This document shows positions 29,433 to 38,216 of a stretch of 64,000 nt of DNA, piece after piece. Both the position numbers and the translations under genes were made by a program. The notes under the pieces were generated by a model. That model was not told the DNA's origin. It ran no database searches and worked only from the letters and a program-made list of their open reading frames with translations. Within the stretch, counting starts at the first letter, position 1. Every line of letters starts with the position of its first letter. Origin of the DNA: Symsagittifera roscoffensis. Lineage: Eukaryota; Xenacoelomorpha; Acoela; Convolutidae. The stretch spans positions 17,473,789 through 17,537,788 of the forward strand of contig NC_087062.1 in the NCBI RefSeq assembly GCF_963678635.1, read 5' to 3'.

Positions 29433-31732
29433 GGATACTCCCCATGGGTCCTCACTATGTTCCTTCGGGTACGATACCCTGAGGCTCCCAGCAACGGTTC
29501 CACCTCCATCAGAATTCTGTGTAAATCGTCTTTCTCTTCTATGGTGGGGAATTCAGTGGGTAACGCTCCACTCGCTTTCTGCTTCTGGAACTCACTCACA
29601 TTACCTTCGTTCAATCTCAGGAACTCTTCGCCCACTACGTCTTGCAACTCGCCTTCAGATCTCTTTGGGACTGCCCGAAAGATCTTCGCCAACAAATCAT
29701 ATGACCTCTCCGACATTCTGGCCAACCTCACGCACTTTGGCACAGAGAAAAGTTGGTCAATCAACACCTGCTGCGTCCTTGCATCCATCACCACCATGTG
29801 CGTAGGATACCTACTATTGCAATATGGCGTGGAGCTTGAACCCACCAGATATTTTGAACCAGTAGGTTTATGATATTCTTCACTATCCTTCAGATTCATT
29901 TCGTTTTCCAGAGCTTCTCGCCAGCCTCCGATCTTCTGCTCTGTCTGCAATGCTCCAGGGAATAATTCCACGCTGAGGGACGTCACTAGCTCATGGGCAC
30001 GCTCCAGGCGCTCAAGCGATTCTATCGAACTCGTCATGCTACAAAATCCCAAGGCTGTGGTCAAGTTTACATTCGTCACCCCATGACAATCCGCGACCAA
30101 CTCCAAGCCACTCTTATCCGACATGCTCAATCGTCCGTACAATCGTGTCAGTTGTCGATGCTGCTCACTCAGCGTAATCAGGCAATGTCCCAAGTTGCAA
30201 ACATGTCCTTCCATCCCACTATGTTGAGCTAAGCATGTGCCTTGCTTCAACCAATGGCTCGATGGACTTTCCTCGGATAGCTCCGTGGATGGGTTGCTCT
30301 TCCGCTTCGTCAACCTCATGGCCAGCAGATGGTGTATCATGGCCAGATCATGTAGACTCGCGTCATCATCCAGGTCTAACGTGATATCCGCCGTCATGCC
30401 CCAGATTAAACCGGCGTTAGGATGAGGACACCACGAAGGCTTCATGAGTTCCCACATCGTTACTAGACTGGTTTTCAAGGCACCGTCCCAAGAACCACAA
30501 TCAAAACTCACCTTCCCCTTTAGCTCGGGAACCGAGGGTTCGACCACTCGTTCTTCTAAGATAATTCCCAGCTTGGGTTGTTCCACCATCAGCATTCCAG
30601 TTTCTTTAATCCGTTCAACCCAGAAATTGAGTAGTATGACTTGCTCATAGTCGAAGTACGCTTCCCTGGCTTCTTCATTCACGAAGGGATTATACGCCAT
30701 CCCCGGTATGCCAGACACATATTGTAACGACTTCAGTTTCCCTAGTGTTGCAAAGTCTTTTTGTCCCCTGACTGCTTCAATCAACTCCCGGTTCACTTTC
30801 AACTCTTTGTTGGAATATCTTCTCACTTCTTCCAACTTGCGATAGCTCTCCATGTCATTCGACTCCCTATTTGGTACAGTCAACGGCATATCCTGATATA
30901 GTTCCAGGAGTGCCCTAAGGAAGTTTCTTTCGCAATCAACTCCCTTTTGCCGAACGATCTTTATGCATTCTCCCAAAACAGGAGCGGGGAACCTGACAAA
31001 GCAAGGGGCATCCTTACGCTTAGCCCATGCTATCGCAGAATCGTCTTTTGAAATCAACGCTCGCAGAGCTTCCATCAACTCCAGCTCCTGTTCCCGTGAT
31101 TTTGAATCATTACTGGCTTCATATTCCGCCTTCTTGATGCCCATCAAGCACCAAGCCAACCGTACTTGCAGGTCATTTCTCGTGCACGGATGAGCCAGGT
31201 ACGCTGCCATCGTCGCAGGTGCATGCATCGTCTCGTCGAAGTATCTCTGGAGGGCCGCCCTCCAAGAAATTTCTAGTAGTTTTTCCAATCCGATTTTGTT
31301 CGCTTCCGAGGACATTACCGTGCCGTATTCTTTCCGATTTAAGTTAGAATTCTCCGTAAGCCCTTTCAGATGTTCCTGCATGGCTCGCTTCTCGCTCCAA
31401 GCCATCAAGTGCCCTCTCGCGGAGTTCCTCGCTTTCAACATCTCCACATAACCCCCTGCTGGATCTCCCATGTGGACCGATTCCGGCACAGTGACTCGAC
31501 TGTACTCGACCACGTCGAGTTGGCCTTCCAGTTTCAATTTGGCCATGTTGGTTCGCGAGGGCCTGTAATCTCCAAGTCCTCCAGATCCACATTGACTGAT
31601 GATCTCCATCTCTAACTTAGTGTCTGTAAGGGTTCGGGCTGTCTTTTTTGATTTCATGGCTGTCGTGGTCAGACCTGCCAAGAGCATAGGGGGTATCAGA
31701 TTCTCTTTTTCTCCCCCTAATTCTCGCACCAT
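29294..31732 (-). CDS. Unassigned 812-residue protein of the giant element
   Basis: A long, uninterrupted, largely helical protein that I do not recognise. Local features are FDCGSWDGALKTSL, a Cys/His-rich patch (WCPHPNAG ... GHVCNLGHC), and DITLDLDDDAS. The annotated start overlaps the 231-residue ORF by 116 bases in a different frame; the basic/Ser-rich N-terminus may really be the continuation of that ORF after a frameshift. The last 45 codons (after about 29430) look unnatural and the true C-terminus probably lies in the frame of 29432-28698. Length and openness argue for real coding sequence under selection until recently. Confidence 0.6.
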   Translation of the reverse strand: MVRELGGEKENLIPPMLLAGLTTTAMKSKKTARTLTDTKLEMEIISQCGSGGLGDYRPSRTNMAKLKLEGQLDVVEYSRVTVPESVHMGDPAGGYVEMLKARNSARGHLMAWSEKRAMQEHLKGLTENSNLNRKEYGTVMSSEANKIGLEKLLEISWRAALQRYFDETMHAPATMAAYLAHPCTRNDLQVRLAWCLMGIKKAEYEASNDSKSREQELELMEALRALISKDDSAIAWAKRKDAPCFVRFPAPVLGECIKIVRQKGVDCERNFLRALLELYQDMPLTVPNRESNDMESYRKLEEVRRYSNKELKVNRELIEAVRGQKDFATLGKLKSLQYVSGIPGMAYNPFVNEEAREAYFDYEQVILLNFWVERIKETGMLMVEQPKLGIILEERVVEPSVPELKGKVSFDCGSWDGALKTSLVTMWELMKPSWCPHPNAGLIWGMTADITLDLDDDASLHDLAMIHHLLAMRLTKRKSNPSTELSEESPSSHWLKQGTCLAQHSGMEGHVCNLGHCLITLSEQHRQLTRLYGRLSMSDKSGLELVADCHGVTNVNLTTALGFCSMTSSIESLERLERAHELVTSLSVELFPGALQTEQKIGGWREALENEMNLKDSEEYHKPTGSKYLVGSSSTPYCNSRYPTHMVVMDARTQQVLIDQLFSVPKCVRLARMSERSYDLLAKIFRAVPKRSEGELQDVVGEEFLRLNEGNVSEFQKQKASGALPTEFPTIEEKDDLHRILMEVEPLLGASGYRTRRNIVRTHGEYPCHCLAQTLWYPKRGNLMLVWDVEELYSTGLPDHRCQSWWLVPCWQ

Positions 31733-32312
31733 CTCCTTGCCCGCTCTCGCCTGAACGACCTGTGCTCGTCAGAGAGGCCACCACTGCGCTGGCTTTCGAC
31801 TTCACCACTCTCGGGTTCACGGCTCGACTTCCTGTCTTCCCTTTTAGTCGCTTCAGCCCCTTTCTGGCTCGTCTAACGGGTAATTTCTTTGTGACCTGCT
31901 GATCATCGGCACTGTCTTCTGTAACTGACTCGGTCAGAACATCCGACTCCATGGAGTTCACTATTTTCTCCAGGACCTCACGCATGATGGGTTGGTTCAA
32001 TCCGACCTTCATTATGGACTGCGTCCCATATCGTCGTATCACGTCCCATGACCTTTCCATGAAATTCACTCGGCTCCAGGTTGCCCCTGTCTTGCCTTCT
32101 AACTCACTTTGATATCTCTCCCATTCCTCTTCCGGTAGCGTACTCAGGAAGGATACCCTCATTGATTCTTCGATTTTTCTCCTCCTCGGTGACTCATGGA
32201 GCAATCTCTGCGGATCCCTGCTTCGGCACTCTCTCGCCTGATTTATTGGGTCCATCGGAGATAAGTCAGCCGACGCCTCCTTTGTAGGGGACATGAAAGA
32301 CGATGGCGTCAT
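31617..32312 (-). CDS. Unassigned 231-residue protein of the giant element
   Basis: Starts with an ATG that overlaps the TGA of the preceding 830-residue ORF (ATGA, 32312-32309), a stop-start arrangement seen where translation reinitiates. The N-terminal half is polar with an EEEWERYQSELEGKTGATWS segment; residues 150-190 are strongly basic (VRRARKGLKRLKGKTGSR), suggesting nucleic-acid binding. The last third overlaps the 812-residue ORF and may be out of the natural frame. No family recognised. Confidence 0.55.
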   Translation of the reverse strand: MTPSSFMSPTKEASADLSPMDPINQARECRSRDPQRLLHESPRRRKIEESMRVSFLSTLPEEEWERYQSELEGKTGATWSRVNFMERSWDVIRRYGTQSIMKVGLNQPIMREVLEKIVNSMESDVLTESVTEDSADDQQVTKKLPVRRARKGLKRLKGKTGSRAVNPRVVKSKASAVVASLTSTGRSGESGQGDGARIRGRKRESDTPYALGRSDHDSHEIKKDSPNPYRH

Positions 32313-34801
32313 AGACTCCCATCGACCTCCCCATCGTCGTCTTCACTGAACCGGTATTCTAGCAAGTCTCTCTCCAACGCTCCTAGATCCGTCTTTCCCT
32401 CGATGTGGTTATCGTTATCGTCCTGATCCATCAATTCATCGTCATCTGCATCAGGTTTCGGCTTGGGTCCTGAAGGGCCTTGTCGTGTGTCTATGCCCGA
32501 GTCCGGCCGAGCCGGTACGGTCATGTCTCCTGCGTGATAAAACAATTCATCGTTCACCAGGAATTCTACGGACTCCTCGCCATGTGGTGCCAGGTCCTCT
32601 ATCATTATGTATGAGCCTCCTCTGCTCTCCTTTGCCACTTCCAGCATCACTACTTTCACTTCTCCTGACCACTTCAGTCTTGATAAGTCATCTGTGGGAG
32701 TATACACCTCGTTCCACATTTCAGCCGAGATCTCTGGTCTCCTGGAAGGTAGTGCCTTGATCTTTTTCCTACTCCAAGCATCAGGAAATGAGAAGTCAAA
32801 CTTGTGCGCGGCTGCAACATTCCAGCTGATGAAGCGCGGCTCCATCTCTTTACTCCACTTCAGCATTCTCTTCTCTGCATCACGAGCTGCTCCGATGCGA
32901 GGGGCAATGACGGGAGATGTGACTCCCAACAACATCCTCCTTATCGGTGAATATCGAGGGCATTGGTCCGGCAGCGGCCTGGACCCAGAAAGCCACGCTT
33001 GCTGGTTCTCTTTCGCGTGTGCGTAGGCTTCTGGCAAGAGTGGGACTCTCATATCCACTCCTGTATCCTTCACTACTGGTCTCAAATTCCAAAGCTTCGG
33101 TTTAAACTGGATGTGGGAAAGATCCTCACGGCCCATTCGGCACTTGAAGTGGTTGTTGAAATCCATCAACACCCAACCTGGCTCCGCTATTGTTCCGAAC
33201 AGCCTATCGTCGCTGGCCAGCCCTCTCAGCTCCCTCTGCTCTACCCAATTCAGCACGGAACAATCCACGACTGAGATCAGGTTGACATACAACACAGAAT
33301 TCCTGCATGCCTTGACTTGCACGTCCGGGAACGCGAAAGACATCACCGGTCCATACACCACCGTGACGAATTCCCGCAGTCCGTGAATCAGAGCCAACGG
33401 ATCGATCCGCATCATGACAGCCAAATCTGTCAGCAAAGGCATTCCACAATACTGCTTACACTCACCCGCATCCGTCGCCACCTTATCTTCTCCCGTGACG
33501 TTTCTGTTCTGTTGCAAGAGGTATTGGAGCATGAGAGTCCTCCAGTCTTTCATCTTCCTGAGCGAGGCGGTTTCCAACTGCGCGTTGAACTCACGATTTG
33601 TTCCCTGGAGTTGTTCAGGGTAACGCAACAGCACAAGCAAATCACCCAGTCGACCGTAGGTCATGGCAATCAGAGTCAGGAGTCCATCCAATCTCAAATC
33701 TGCCAACGCTTGGGTGAAGAGGTTCGCCGGTCCCTTCACGAAATTTTCATGACCAAATGTCACGTATAGGGCTAATATCAAGCCAATCGACAACTTCCTG
33801 ATGTCCTTGACGAAACTCGCGATCAGGTTCCGAGATGCCCTCGGATAGCACGTCGACAGGAAGGATGGTGTCCATCCCACTCCCATTCCACCCAAGATGG
33901 CATCCGATCGTTCATACTGTGCCCTCGTGGCTAGCACGACAGCTTGGAACTTCTCCAGTGACATCGTGTTTACGTCCTGCATCAATTTCAACATCATGCC
34001 CCCAGCTAACTCCCAGGCATCAAACAAGTTCTTCAGATACACGTGTATCTCTTTTATCACTGCCGGCGCATGCTCGAACGCGTCCTCACCCAAGGTGCAC
34101 AGCCTTGGCGACAAGTACAACCATACGTTGTTGTGCGGCTTTGTGCGCAAAGCCATTGCCATGAGATCCTTTTCCGCTGACGTCATGTTCTTCCTGACTG
34201 TCCTTCCCTGCTCATTCTCGGCATGATCCATCTGTCTGAACCAGAGATCATCAGCCACCTGTTGTACTAACAGATGATCGTCATCTACCCCTGGTCTTAA
34301 CTTCAGCAATCTGGCAAAGTTGGACAGCTCCAACCCCAGAACCTCATCTAGCACCAACCGAGTTGTGCTACAATCTTTGAGTCCTTGTATGGCATTGGAA
34401 ATGTCAGCCCAAACGGCAGGAAGCTCAGATCGGGACGGGTAGTAATTGTTTGGGTCTACCACTCTGTTCGGGGCAGGAATTATTACGTTGAACCGTCCCT
34501 CTGCCATCGTTGTGACCATCGTGTACACAAACTGAAGGGGTTCTGGCAATGCAGCGTACCCTGGTGACAACACAAAGACCACCTTCACTACATTTTGGGT
34601 GAAACGTTGTTTTGCTGCTGTTTCTACCTCAGCCATTGCCGAGAGCAATGTCATTATCGCCTCCCCTATGACCTCGTTGCTCGGGATCGACCCATCCGTC
34701 AGACGTGTCAACAAGCCCCTGCTTTGTAGATGATCATTTGAGCCTGCAACCACTATCACCTGCGGCTCCATGCTGACCACCCTTCGTACACTTATCATCA
34801 T
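32309..34801 (-). CDS. Unassigned 830-residue protein with N-terminal degenerate SGNH-like half
   Basis: In the same frame as the upstream 890-residue ORF and separated from it by one TGA (34816-34814) and four codons. Its first 130 residues read as the second half of a Rossmann-like SGNH fold: VIVVAGSNDHLQ (GxND-like block), VVKVVFVLSPG and FNVIIPAPN. The first half of that domain seems to lie at the end of the upstream ORF (YLIVASSDYLY). Residues 200-700 are mainly helical and unrecognised. The C-terminal 80 residues are acidic (DADDDELMDQDDNDN). The ORF is uninterrupted and ends in an ATGA overlap with the 231-residue ORF. Whether it is made as a separate protein or by stop readthrough is unknown. 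Confidence 0.6.
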   Translation of the reverse strand: MMISVRRVVSMEPQVIVVAGSNDHLQSRGLLTRLTDGSIPSNEVIGEAIMTLLSAMAEVETAAKQRFTQNVVKVVFVLSPGYAALPEPLQFVYTMVTTMAEGRFNVIIPAPNRVVDPNNYYPSRSELPAVWADISNAIQGLKDCSTTRLVLDEVLGLELSNFARLLKLRPGVDDDHLLVQQVADDLWFRQMDHAENEQGRTVRKNMTSAEKDLMAMALRTKPHNNVWLYLSPRLCTLGEDAFEHAPAVIKEIHVYLKNLFDAWELAGGMMLKLMQDVNTMSLEKFQAVVLATRAQYERSDAILGGMGVGWTPSFLSTCYPRASRNLIASFVKDIRKLSIGLILALYVTFGHENFVKGPANLFTQALADLRLDGLLTLIAMTYGRLGDLLVLLRYPEQLQGTNREFNAQLETASLRKMKDWRTLMLQYLLQQNRNVTGEDKVATDAGECKQYCGMPLLTDLAVMMRIDPLALIHGLREFVTVVYGPVMSFAFPDVQVKACRNSVLYVNLISVVDCSVLNWVEQRELRGLASDDRLFGTIAEPGWVLMDFNNHFKCRMGREDLSHIQFKPKLWNLRPVVKDTGVDMRVPLLPEAYAHAKENQQAWLSGSRPLPDQCPRYSPIRRMLLGVTSPVIAPRIGAARDAEKRMLKWSKEMEPRFISWNVAAAHKFDFSFPDAWSRKKIKALPSRRPEISAEMWNEVYTPTDDLSRLKWSGEVKVVMLEVAKESRGGSYIMIEDLAPHGEESVEFLVNDELFYHAGDMTVPARPDSGIDTRQGPSGPKPKPDADDDELMDQDDNDNHIEGKTDLGALERDLLEYRFSEDDDGEVDGSL

Positions 34802-34813
34802 GCCTATTGCCTG

Positions 34814-37486
34814 TCACCAGTCCAATTTAGGCGCCGTCAAGAAAATCACGTCGGGCCAAAAGAGAGAACGGGGCGTATAGAGATAATCTGAACTGGCCAC
34901 AATCAGATACTTGGCAGCTTTCATATCTAAGGGATCATAAGCTGCAAACAGGCCGTCGCCTATTGGGGCCTTCAGTTTCCCATATCTCTTGTCATCTCCA
35001 TCCACCGTGGTCGTTCGGGGGTAGTCCCTCGAATACTCGCCAGGCGTCTGACCGGGTGGTTTAGCAAACTGCCTGTACATCTTGTGATGCTTGTTATTGG
35101 GCTTGTTCTCTGCCTGAAACTTGCCCTTGCGAGCAGGTGGCGTCAGTTCCCGGGCTCTCTGTCGGACGTCCGTAAGAGACCGGGTATTCAAAGGTCCAAA
35201 GGTATTGTCCTGAGGCAACCCATTCAAGTCTGCGTGCCGGAGCGTAGTCGTGGAACTCAACTGCTCCTGCTCTACTAGCAGCCAATCCACGCTAGGTATC
35301 CGATATAGTCGCGACACTGTGGGACTTTCTCCGCCAATCATTTTCATTGCGTCCTCCCGACACGTCAAAGTATTCATGTTCAACTTCGTTGACATGTCCG
35401 CCTCGTACTGTCTCCAATGACTAGGGTCTGATCGGTTCCAAAGCAGCACGATGCCTGGTTCAACTCCCTCCACTGGCACGGCGCTCGTAGACGGTCCGGC
35501 TGCTGAAGCTGGGTTTGCCATGGCAGGCGGATCGTTCCTCCTAGACACGGTCTGGGAGTTATTCCTGTTCTGATCAACTGATCTCCCGAGTCGGCTTTCA
35601 AGCGGTTGTGTTCTGGGAGGAGGAGCAGTCCCTAGCCTCTCTCTTACGTTTGAGCTCGGAGCGACGGTTGCAGCTGCAGCCGTCTCCATCGCCAAGGGCT
35701 CTAGGCGGTTGACGAGGGATTCGGGCACGCTTGCCCTTATTCTATCTCCTCCGGTCGAGCTGGTCCGAGCCAGAGAACTGGTCGCCCTCGACTCCTGCTC
35801 CACTTCCCTCAATTGCGTCTGAAATACATCATTGACCCAGTGTCTCCCTCGTTGGGTGTTGAAATGTATTCCATCTCTGGTAAGCGCGATGTGATCAATC
35901 ATGCGCAGCATGTTTTCGAGATCCAGAAGTCGCAGCTCGCCAGGGTTGTTTCTCACCAGACTGCGGATCATTTCGTTCCACCGTGTCACGTTGCCATTCA
36001 TGAATTCTGGTACTGTGGTGCCCACCAGCGGGTTTTGTGGTATCGTGCACAACACTACAAGCCTGGGCCTGTAATTCTCCTTCAGTTCGTTTAAGAGGCA
36101 TACCATTAGAGGCTCCCACTTGCTCTCCGGAGTCACTGGGGCTCTCGAGACGTCGTTGTTTCCCAGCATTATTACCAATATATCCAGGTGATCTTCGTTC
36201 TGGAACTCCATCATCTTGATGACCTGAGCCACTGAGGCTCCTCCAAAGAACAGAGTGGTAGTCTGACCATAGACGAAGATCTCATTCAGATCCCTCAACA
36301 AACTGTCTCCTATGATCAAGTGGCCACTCCCTGGGGCAATTACCTGAGCGCTCATAGCGGGGTTCCAGCTCATGTCATTCAGGCAGGCTCGAGGATGCTC
36401 CGCGGCCACTTGCGTGAACTGGTGACGTGCCATCAGATTCTTCCTAATGTCTACCACGCGGGACTTTTGAAAGGTTCCGCCATGCGCAGTCCCCGAGGAC
36501 GCTACCGTGCGGGGTGCTCGCTCCGAGCTATTGGATGAATGATCAAGACGTTGGGAAGGAACGATCCTACCCAATGTCCGCCCAGTGGTTCTGTTGATCT
36601 CATCCATTGTTGCTCTGGCCACTTGGTTGAATGATTCCTGGAACTGAGGAGCGAGATAGGTGTCAGAAGGGTCTGGTATTGTGTTCCTCTGACTGGAAGC
36701 AGACTGTTGTGTCTGCTGAGGAGCCTCGGGCCCTCTCGATGCACACAGCTCCTGTACTCTTGTCTTGGGGCGTGTGTCGCTGGATCCCTCCGAGGATTTC
36801 ATTGTCGCCAGAACTTCCTGTGACACTTGGCTCACCTTTGCCATATACAGCTCCTTCAGGTGCTTTATTTCATCCTCCTTGTAGGCCACCTGTAGATCTT
36901 CAAATTTCTTCTTCCATTCGTCTCTTTCTCGAGCTATCGCTCTATAATCCTGGAGTTTGGCACACAGCTCGCTCTGATCTCTCTCCTTCTTCTCCAGCGT
37001 CTCAATCGTCTCCGACGTCTGGATCTCTATTTCACTCACCCTCACTCTCTTCGGAGGAGGAGCAGCTGTTGGAGAGTCGACCGAATGTGACGGGCCTGGC
37101 CCATCACGTTGTCTCTTCGCTCCGATGAGTGGTCGCGCAGGTTGGACGGGTAAGGGCATCTCACCTAGCCGGTGGTCCCTCTGTTCACCTAGTCCTGGCT
37201 CACGAGCCAGGTCGTGGCCAGACATTTCTCCACGCCGCCATCTCATCAGTCGGTTTCGACCTCTCTCGGCGGTCCCGGACTCACCGAAGGCCAACATCAA
37301 CACGACTTCTGTAGGGCGATTCCCTCGACCCTCTCGTCCTAATGCATTGAGGAGCGCGACCACAAACATCGCCAGCCCCGGGTCTTCTCGTGTAAAATCA
37401 CAATCGATCAGCCGCTGATAGATCTCGTCCAGAGTCGCTCCTAGACTCGCTGAGAGGAATTCCATGAGTTCGTTTGTGTCACCCAT
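34814..37486 (-). CDS. SGNH/GDSL hydrolase-domain protein of the giant element
   Basis: An 890-residue protein. Residues 1-100 are helical with a basic patch; residues 160-230 form a likely coiled coil (LEKKERDQSELCAKLQDY region). Residues 385-560 are an SGNH hydrolase with every expected block: IIGDSLLRDL (nucleophilic Ser, near 393), FFGGASV (Gly block), IMLGNNDVS (Asn block, near 440) and RDGIHFN (Asp and His, near 537). SGNH enzymes are esterases or lipases; in CR1 LINEs such a domain sits in ORF1. The C-terminal part is Ser/Pro rich, then YLIVASSDYLY near the end begins a second, degenerate SGNH-like domain that continues past the TGA. The ATG at 37486 follows a 470-base untranslated spacer, implying its own mRNA or internal initiation. 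Confidence 0.78.
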   Translation of the reverse strand: MGDTNELMEFLSASLGATLDEIYQRLIDCDFTREDPGLAMFVVALLNALGREGRGNRPTEVVLMLAFGESGTAERGRNRLMRWRRGEMSGHDLAREPGLGEQRDHRLGEMPLPVQPARPLIGAKRQRDGPGPSHSVDSPTAAPPPKRVRVSEIEIQTSETIETLEKKERDQSELCAKLQDYRAIARERDEWKKKFEDLQVAYKEDEIKHLKELYMAKVSQVSQEVLATMKSSEGSSDTRPKTRVQELCASRGPEAPQQTQQSASSQRNTIPDPSDTYLAPQFQESFNQVARATMDEINRTTGRTLGRIVPSQRLDHSSNSSERAPRTVASSGTAHGGTFQKSRVVDIRKNLMARHQFTQVAAEHPRACLNDMSWNPAMSAQVIAPGSGHLIIGDSLLRDLNEIFVYGQTTTLFFGGASVAQVIKMMEFQNEDHLDILVIMLGNNDVSRAPVTPESKWEPLMVCLLNELKENYRPRLVVLCTIPQNPLVGTTVPEFMNGNVTRWNEMIRSLVRNNPGELRLLDLENMLRMIDHIALTRDGIHFNTQRGRHWVNDVFQTQLREVEQESRATSSLARTSSTGGDRIRASVPESLVNRLEPLAMETAAAATVAPSSNVRERLGTAPPPRTQPLESRLGRSVDQNRNNSQTVSRRNDPPAMANPASAAGPSTSAVPVEGVEPGIVLLWNRSDPSHWRQYEADMSTKLNMNTLTCREDAMKMIGGESPTVSRLYRIPSVDWLLVEQEQLSSTTTLRHADLNGLPQDNTFGPLNTRSLTDVRQRARELTPPARKGKFQAENKPNNKHHKMYRQFAKPPGQTPGEYSRDYPRTTTVDGDDKRYGKLKAPIGDGLFAAYDPLDMKAAKYLIVASSDYLYTPRSLFWPDVIFLTAPKLDW

Positions 37487-37955
37487 TTTTTATCGTGTTG
37501 ATTCTTGCTGTCGTGTAGTTTCTTCCTGTCTCGTTTGATTCAATGAATTCAATAAACAATTTCCGATCAATCAAGATCTAAAAAACAAGTCGCGACTTAA
37601 AACCATCATTTTTGGATTAAACATCATTCAACTCTTTAAAACTCTTCATTGAAATTCTTTTCTCAATCCTGATTTAAAAATTTAGCACCAAGGTGGATCG
37701 TCCACCTGTATCTTTGTCAGGGTAGCACAAATGAGCGCTGTCACCTTGATGACCTGGAGTACTCTAGGTCTAACATAAAACATATCATAACAATAACATA
37801 ACACATAAACACATAAACATCACACATCTATATTATCACATAAAAACCTAATCCCTAACATTGTACCTAAAACCTAATCTAAATCCTAATCTAAAACTTG
37901 ACACTAATTCTTATCAAGTAACTTAATAAAAACCACTTATCGCCAAACGCAATGC
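37487..37955 (-). promoter_or_regulatory. Spacer before the SGNH gene, possible internal initiation region
   Basis: An AT-rich gap between the pol/macro region and the SGNH ORF, the only long non-coding break in the coding part of the element. It contains a perfect hairpin AGGTGGA-TCG-TCCACCT (37691-37707). It may hold a subgenomic promoter, splice acceptor or ribosome entry site; none is proven. Confidence 0.4.
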
Positions 37956-38216
37956 CTAGCATATGCTCAGATAGTAAACCTCTATGTCAGTTTCTGAAAA
38001 TATCACATGTACAAGTGCGTACAACTCTCTCGGATGTAGCTTTCCCCTATTAGGGTCATATACTGGTAACGAGAGAGAGGTCACTCCTCTCTCAACCAAA
38101 AAAACCCTAAGTCGAGTCAAGGCCAATACCAAGCTCTTTGGATCTACGTGTTGCCTATCAGTGGCCTTGGTAACCAGGAAACACAAATATTTCCCTGGTA
38201 TATGGGATGCATGCAA
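37956..38216 (-). pseudogene. C-terminal half of macro domain, out of frame with its N-terminal half
   Basis: Residues from about 10 on read KYLCFLVTKATDR, then VLALTRLRVFLVERGVTSLSL and FSETDIEVYYL. These match the second half of a macro domain: the Y-[IL]-[VI]-T-K strand, the long helix, the GVxxIxxP strand and the final I-x-V-Y strand. The upstream half ends the 38158-39432 ORF in another frame; the break falls at or next to a run of five Cs (38218-38222), so a one-base indel is the likely cause. The apparent start codon here is only a TTG and not a real start. Confidence 0.6.
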
